10,575 nucleotides of DNA from an uncultured Selenomonadales bacterium. GTDB lineage: Bacteria; Bacillota; Negativicutes; Selenomonadales; Selenomonadaceae. The position numbers and the translations under genes were made by a program. The notes below the pieces were generated by a model. It worked only from the letters and a program-made list of their open reading frames with translations, was not told the origin of the DNA and made no database searches. Of the stretch, positions 7,578 to 10,575 are shown one piece after another (within the stretch, counting starts at the first letter, position 1; each line of letters begins with the position of its first letter). The stretch lies in contig CALEPR010000062.1 of assembly GCA_937910665.1 (NCBI GenBank), positions 1-10,575 on the forward strand, in the 5' to 3' direction.

Positions 7578-7916
7578 TTAATACTCTTCGTTCAAAAGTT
7601 TTGAAACTAACGACTGCGATATACTTAACTTGCGGGCAATTTCGGTTTGCTTTAAGCCACTTTTATACAGTCGTTTAATTTCTTTCTTACGGTCAGATTT
7701 ACGAACAAATTTATCATCAACGCTTGTTGAACTACTATCCGTACAATCTCTCTGTTCAATGAAAAAAGAAAAAATTTTCCCTTCCTTCATTCCTTGAACA
7801 GTAGCTGTACCTTGAAGTTCATCAATATGGATTTTATTATTTTGTAATTTAGATGCCAATTCCAAAACAAAATTTTTTAACAGTTCTCCGTCTGATTTCA
7901 TCTCCACCATTGGCAT
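7578..7916 (-). CDS. Small helix-turn-helix DNA-binding protein
   Basis: A 112-residue protein from ATG at 7916. That start is set by AGGAGA at 7929-7924, 7 bases away. The longer frame back to TTG at 7979 is rejected because that TTG belongs to a -35 box. The C-terminal 40 residues form a clear helix-turn-helix (KKEIKRLYKSGLKQTEIARK, then LSISQSLVSKLL), of the kind seen in resolvase tails and Trp-repressor-like folds. The N-terminal part has no motif I recognise, and a Ser/Asp-rich linker joins the two. As first gene of the replication operon, beside inverted repeats at its own promoter, it is probably an autoregulator or copy-number regulator. A link to the 22-bp repeats is possible but unproven. 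Confidence 0.75.
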   Translation of the reverse strand: MPMVEMKSDGELLKNFVLELASKLQNNKIHIDELQGTATVQGMKEGKIFSFFIEQRDCTDSSSTSVDDKFVRKSDRKKEIKRLYKSGLKQTEIARKLSISQSLVSKLLNEEY

Positions 7917-7957
7917 AATATCATCTCCTGTAATATTTTTGATATTATGAATATTAC
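7915..7957. promoter_or_regulatory. Interleaved inverted repeats over the replication promoter (candidate operator)
   Basis: Two inverted repeats overlap the -10, the transcription start and the ribosome site. ATAATATC (7915-7922) pairs with GATATTAT (7941-7948), and GTAATAT (7930-7936) with ATATTAC (7951-7957). The A/T content makes chance matches easier, but the position is what an autorepressor site would need. The HTH protein encoded just downstream is the obvious candidate binder. Confidence 0.4.
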
Positions 7958-7979
7958 TACTAAAAACTTTAGCTGTCAA
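7951..7979 (-). promoter_or_regulatory. Promoter of the replication operon
   Basis: On the minus strand, TTGACA (7979-7974), a 17-base spacer, then TAATAT (7956-7951). The -35 is perfect; the -10 matches 4 of 6. The predicted start near 7944 leaves a leader of under 30 bases before the HTH gene, with its ribosome site at 7929-7924. It fires away from the promoter at 8200-8227. Confidence 0.6.
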
Positions 7980-8199
7980 TCATAAATCCATTAAAACTTG
8001 AAGATTTTAAAATATTTAGTCTAAAATAATTTTAGATTTTAATCAAAAATTCGAAGAAAAATCTCTGACAGAATTTTTTTTGCCGAAAAGCAGCGTAGGT
8101 ACTGGCAAAAAATAGCGTTTCACGAAGTGAAATGCATAAGTGAACATTTTCAGATAAATAACTCATAACAGCAAACTCTCTGGAAATAAATTTTCAAAC
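7980..8199. other. Divergent intergenic region: AT-rich palindromes and two adjacent hairpins
   Basis: There is no gene here. Nearest the replication operon are two A/T palindromes, ATTTTAAAAT (8004-8013) and CTAAAAT-A-ATTTTAG (8021-8035). They are followed by two consecutive hairpins. One pairs TTTTTTGCC (8076-8084) with GGCAAAAAA (8104-8112) across a 19-base loop. The other pairs GCGTTTCAC (8115-8123) with GTGAAATGC (8127-8135) across the loop GAA, with one G-U pair. Easily melted DNA plus hairpins beside a replication operon fits an origin or an RNA control element; neither is proven. Confidence 0.5.
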
Positions 8200-8227
8200 T
8201 TTACTTTTTTGTCTTTAATGATATAAT
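8200..8227 (+). promoter_or_regulatory. Promoter of the methyltransferase operon
   Basis: An exact TATAAT (8222-8227) is preceded by TG one base upstream (an extended -10). A weak -35, TTTACT, lies at 8200-8205, 16 bases away. The predicted start is near 8234, just ahead of AGGAGG at 8243-8248. Confidence 0.6.
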
Positions 8228-8256
8228 GAAAAAAATTACATTAGGAGGAAAAATTC

Positions 8257-8655
8257 TTGAGCGGAAATGTAATAAAAAAATCAGATAGCAAACTTGAGAA
8301 AAAGAAAGCCAAATTGCAAAAATTACTTTCAACCAAAAATCAAATTGAACATAAAATTAAGTTATTGAAAGCTGACATTGAAGTTTTACAAACTCAACAA
8401 TTTGAAAAATTGAAAAAAGCTGCCAAAAAGGAAAATCTTGAACTTCGCTCCGATGACATTCCTGAGATTTTGCAACTCATTAAAAATTTACAGCAAACTT
8501 CAAAGATTGATTCTGAAGAAATTCTTGAAACAACTTCGGAAAATGAAATCGAGCGGAATTATTCAGAGAATATTGATGACGAAGATACTACCACTTACTA
8601 TAACGGAATGCGGACTCTTCAGTCGTTGCAAACCATTAAATCTTTCAGTAATTGA
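8257..8655 (+). CDS. Small coiled-coil protein of unknown function leading the R-M operon
   Basis: A 132-residue protein starting at TTG 8257, with a perfect AGGAGG 8 bases upstream (8243-8248). Residues about 8-60 are highly charged Lys/Glu/Leu heptad-like sequence (KLEKKKAKLQKLL, then KIKLLKADIEVLQ), a predicted coiled coil. A short helical segment follows (DDIPEILQLIKNLQQ), then an acidic middle (residues 85-110) and a tail rich in Thr, Tyr and Ser. The first half resembles small Bacillota mobile-element proteins of the DUF4315 kind, but only loosely. There is no helix-turn-helix, so it is not a classical R-M control (C) protein. It ends 6 bases before the first methylase and must share its transcript. 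It could be a mobilisation accessory or an R-M partner. Confidence 0.7.
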   Translation: MSGNVIKKSDSKLEKKKAKLQKLLSTKNQIEHKIKLLKADIEVLQTQQFEKLKKAAKKENLELRSDDIPEILQLIKNLQQTSKIDSEEILETTSENEIERNYSENIDDEDTTTYYNGMRTLQSLQTIKSFSN

Positions 8656-8661
8656 ATCATT

Positions 8662-9684
8662 ATGCGTTACATCGGTGGAAAATCCGCGTTGTTGAATGAC
8701 ATAGAAAATATAATTGCTAATTCTACAGACAACGTAACAAAAATTATCGACATTTTTTCTGGCAGTGGTATAGTTTCAGCTCACTTTAAATCTCTTGGGT
8801 ATAATATTATCGGCAATGATTTTCTGTATTTTGCTTATGTTTTATCGCGTGGCACAACGGCTTTAAATTCAACGCCACATTTTTCACAGTTGAATATCGA
8901 ATCACCGATTGAACATCTCAACGCCTTAACTTTGGAAACTTCTGAAATTGACATCGATGACTGCTTTATTTTTCAGAATTATTCTCCACACGACATGACA
9001 AATAGAATGTATTTTCAGAGTGATAATGCCATTAAAATTGACATCATTCGCCTGACCATTGAAAAATGGAAGTCTACAAATTTAATCAACGATGACGAAT
9101 ATTTTTATTTGCTCGCTATCTTAATTGCCGCTGTTCCCTACGTCAGCAACATAACTGGAGTTTATGGGGCGTATCTCAAACATTGGGACAACCGAACATT
9201 CAAGCCGTTGACCCTTATCGCTCCTACTAACATTTGTACCGGCACAGCAATTTTCTATAATCAAAACTGCGATGAACTTTTACCAAAAATTTCGGCTGAC
9301 TTACTCTATGCCGATCCACCTTACAACTCCCGCCAATATCTACCGAACTATCACATTTTGGAGACTATAGCTCGATATGATTATCCTGAAATTCATGGCA
9401 TAACTGGTATGAGAAATTATGAAAATCAAAAATCTGAGTTTTGCTCAAAGAGTTCAGTTGAATCTGCTTTTCGCCGTATGATCAAAAATGCAAATGTTCG
9501 ATACATCATTATCAGCTACAACACGGAAGGCTTGCTTTCAAAAGAAAAACTTTCGGAAATTTGTTTGGAATTCGCCGTTAAAAAAACTTTTCATTGCCGT
9601 GATATAGATTATCGACGCTACAACAGTGTCGCCACTAAAGCGCACAGAGTAACTGAACAACTTTATTTCTTCGAGAAAGGCTGA
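8662..9684 (+). CDS. Adenine-specific DNA methyltransferase, like the N-terminal half of M.FokI
   Basis: A 340-residue D12-class N6-adenine methyltransferase. The opening MRYIGGKSALLNDIE, motif I IFSGSGIV (31-38, SAM binding), the long shared block LINDDEYFYLLAILIAAVPY with SNITGVYGAYLKHWD (141-176), and catalytic motif IV DPPY (218-221, in YADPPYNSRQY) all match my memory of the M.FokI N-terminal domain. In FokI that half methylates the adenine of GGATG, so this enzyme probably protects one strand of an asymmetric site. No strong ribosome site precedes ATG 8662; translation may be coupled to the gene ending 6 bases upstream. Unlike M.FokI it stops after one catalytic domain. Confidence 0.9.
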   Translation: MRYIGGKSALLNDIENIIANSTDNVTKIIDIFSGSGIVSAHFKSLGYNIIGNDFLYFAYVLSRGTTALNSTPHFSQLNIESPIEHLNALTLETSEIDIDDCFIFQNYSPHDMTNRMYFQSDNAIKIDIIRLTIEKWKSTNLINDDEYFYLLAILIAAVPYVSNITGVYGAYLKHWDNRTFKPLTLIAPTNICTGTAIFYNQNCDELLPKISADLLYADPPYNSRQYLPNYHILETIARYDYPEIHGITGMRNYENQKSEFCSKSSVESAFRRMIKNANVRYIIISYNTEGLLSKEKLSEICLEFAVKKTFHCRDIDYRRYNSVATKAHRVTEQLYFFEKG

Positions 9685-9687
9685 ATT

Positions 9688-10545
9688 ATGAGTTACAGTA
9701 AATCTCCGCTTAATTACATTGGTGGCAAATTCAAAATGCTCCCTGCAATCACGAAATTTTTTCCGCAAAATATCAATATAATGTATGATTTATTTGCGGG
9801 GGGATGTGATGTCTGCACTAACGTAACTGCCAATAAAATTTACGCCAATGACATAAATTACTTTGTCATTGGAATTTATAAAACTTTTCAGCAAATGGAC
9901 ACCGATTCTTTGCTCAACGCCATTGATGAAATCATCGAACACTGGCAACTAAATATGTATGACGGCGAAGGATTTTTGAAACTCCGCCAACATTACAATG
10001 ATACTCCCCTTGAAAGTAGAAATCCTATTGAACTTTATGTTCTGGTCTGCTTTTCCTTCAACTATCAGTTTAGATTCAATAACAGTCACGGTTTCAATAA
10101 TCCATTTGGTCGCAATCGTAGCAGTTTCAACTCCACAATGCGAAAAAATCTTGTAACTTTTCACGGAAAAATAAAAAATATCCTGTTTTCCAACAAAAAT
10201 TTTCAAACGCTGGATTTATCATTTTTGTCGGCTGGCGATTTTGTTTATGCCGATCCGCCTTATCGAATCACAACAGCAACTTACAATGACGGCAAACGAG
10301 GTTTTGAAGGCTGGAAACTTGATGATGACTTAACTTTGTTCGACTTACTCGACGAACTGAACAGTAACGGAGTCCAATTTGCGATGTCCAACGTTGTCGA
10401 ACACAAAGGCTGTGAAAATAAAGAATTGTGTCAGTGGATGGAAAAATATTTCGTTCACGAGATTAGCTATAACTATAACAACAGCAATTACCAAACTCGG
10501 AATAAAAATTTTTCAACAAGAGAGATTTTAATCACAAACTATTGA
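9688..10545 (+). CDS. Adenine-specific DNA methyltransferase, Dam/DpnIIA type (second strand)
   Basis: A 285-residue D12-class N6-adenine methyltransferase. It has the typical opening SPLNYIGGKFKMLP (6-19), a variant motif I DLFAGGCDV (34-42) and catalytic DPPY at 189-192 (YADPPYR). RGFEGW and the helix DDLTLFDLLDELN follow as usual in Dam-like enzymes. It starts 3 bases after the stop of the first methylase, with AAAGG just upstream. By analogy with the C-terminal half of M.FokI it should methylate the other strand (CATCC). An orphan Dam-like role is possible, but the tight pairing argues for one R-M system. Both methylases keep their catalytic tetrads, so both look active. Confidence 0.9.
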   Translation: MSYSKSPLNYIGGKFKMLPAITKFFPQNINIMYDLFAGGCDVCTNVTANKIYANDINYFVIGIYKTFQQMDTDSLLNAIDEIIEHWQLNMYDGEGFLKLRQHYNDTPLESRNPIELYVLVCFSFNYQFRFNNSHGFNNPFGRNRSSFNSTMRKNLVTFHGKIKNILFSNKNFQTLDLSFLSAGDFVYADPPYRITTATYNDGKRGFEGWKLDDDLTLFDLLDELNSNGVQFAMSNVVEHKGCENKELCQWMEKYFVHEISYNYNNSNYQTRNKNFSTREILITNY

Positions 10546-10555
10546 GGAGAAATTT

Positions 10556-10575
10556 ATGCCAACAAAAAGAACTTT
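10556..10575 (+). CDS. Start of a further gene, probably the FokI-like endonuclease (fragment)
   Basis: ATG at 10556 follows the second methylase stop by 10 bases, with GGAG (10546-10549) 6 bases upstream, so it is a convincing start. Only MPTKRT plus two bases (TT, so Phe or Leu) are visible. FokI begins MVSKIRTFGW, and MPTKRT(F) fits with one residue fewer. The methylase-then-nuclease order is also that of the fokI locus. Six residues cannot prove identity. Confidence 0.5.

Noticed and set aside
7917..7979. N-terminal extension of the HTH gene to TTG 7979
   Set aside because: That TTG is the start of a TTGACA -35 box, and an ideal ribosome site places the start at ATG 7916.
8438..8695. 85-residue ORF overlapping the coiled-coil and methylase genes
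   Set aside because: It lies in another frame over two supported genes, with no ribosome site and no recognisable motif.
9538..10206. Minus-strand ORFs within the two methylases
   Set aside because: They are short antisense shadows under two well-supported genes.

Overview
The window is AT-rich DNA with strong purine-rich ribosome binding sites (AGGAG, AGGAGG), several TTG or GTG starts and near-consensus sigma-70 promoters. This points to a low-GC Gram-positive type of bacterium (Bacillota or similar). The genus cannot be told from the sequence. No chromosomal housekeeping gene, tRNA or rRNA was found. The content (replication genes, a restriction-modification system, a second defence-like gene pair, tandem 22-bp repeats) looks like a plasmid or another autonomously replicating accessory element.

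Layout. (1) 1-1127, plus: the C-terminal two thirds of a FokI-type type IIS restriction endonuclease, cut by the window edge. (2) 1128-1699: a 570-base non-coding region with a probable terminator, a very GC-rich hairpin, three tandem 22-bp repeats abutting a perfect TTGACA-N17-TATAAT promoter, and a long structured leader. (3) 1700-4512, plus: a two-gene cassette, a superfamily 1 helicase with a nuclease-like N-terminus, overlapped by 4 bases (ATGA) by a DUF2290-family gene. A 35-codon ORF overlaps the end of that gene in the same way. (4) 7916-4603, minus: an operon of a small HTH protein, a probable replication initiator and a CHC2/TOPRIM/DnaB primase-helicase, read from a promoter at 7979-7951. 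(5) 7917-8256: a divergent control region rich in A+T palindromes and hairpins. (6) 8257-10545, plus: a coiled-coil protein and two separate D12-class adenine methyltransferases matching the two halves of the FokI methylase, then the first six codons of another gene (MPTKRT).

How the parts fit. The two methyltransferases and the FokI-like nuclease form one restriction-modification system. The known fokI locus has methylase then nuclease, and the fragment at the right edge resembles the start of FokI. The two edges may therefore be the two ends of one nuclease gene on a circular replicon of about 11.2 kb. The nuclease-helicase plus DUF2290 pair sits between the R-M terminator and the convergent replication operon. 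It is the best candidate for a poorly described, probably anti-invader, system.
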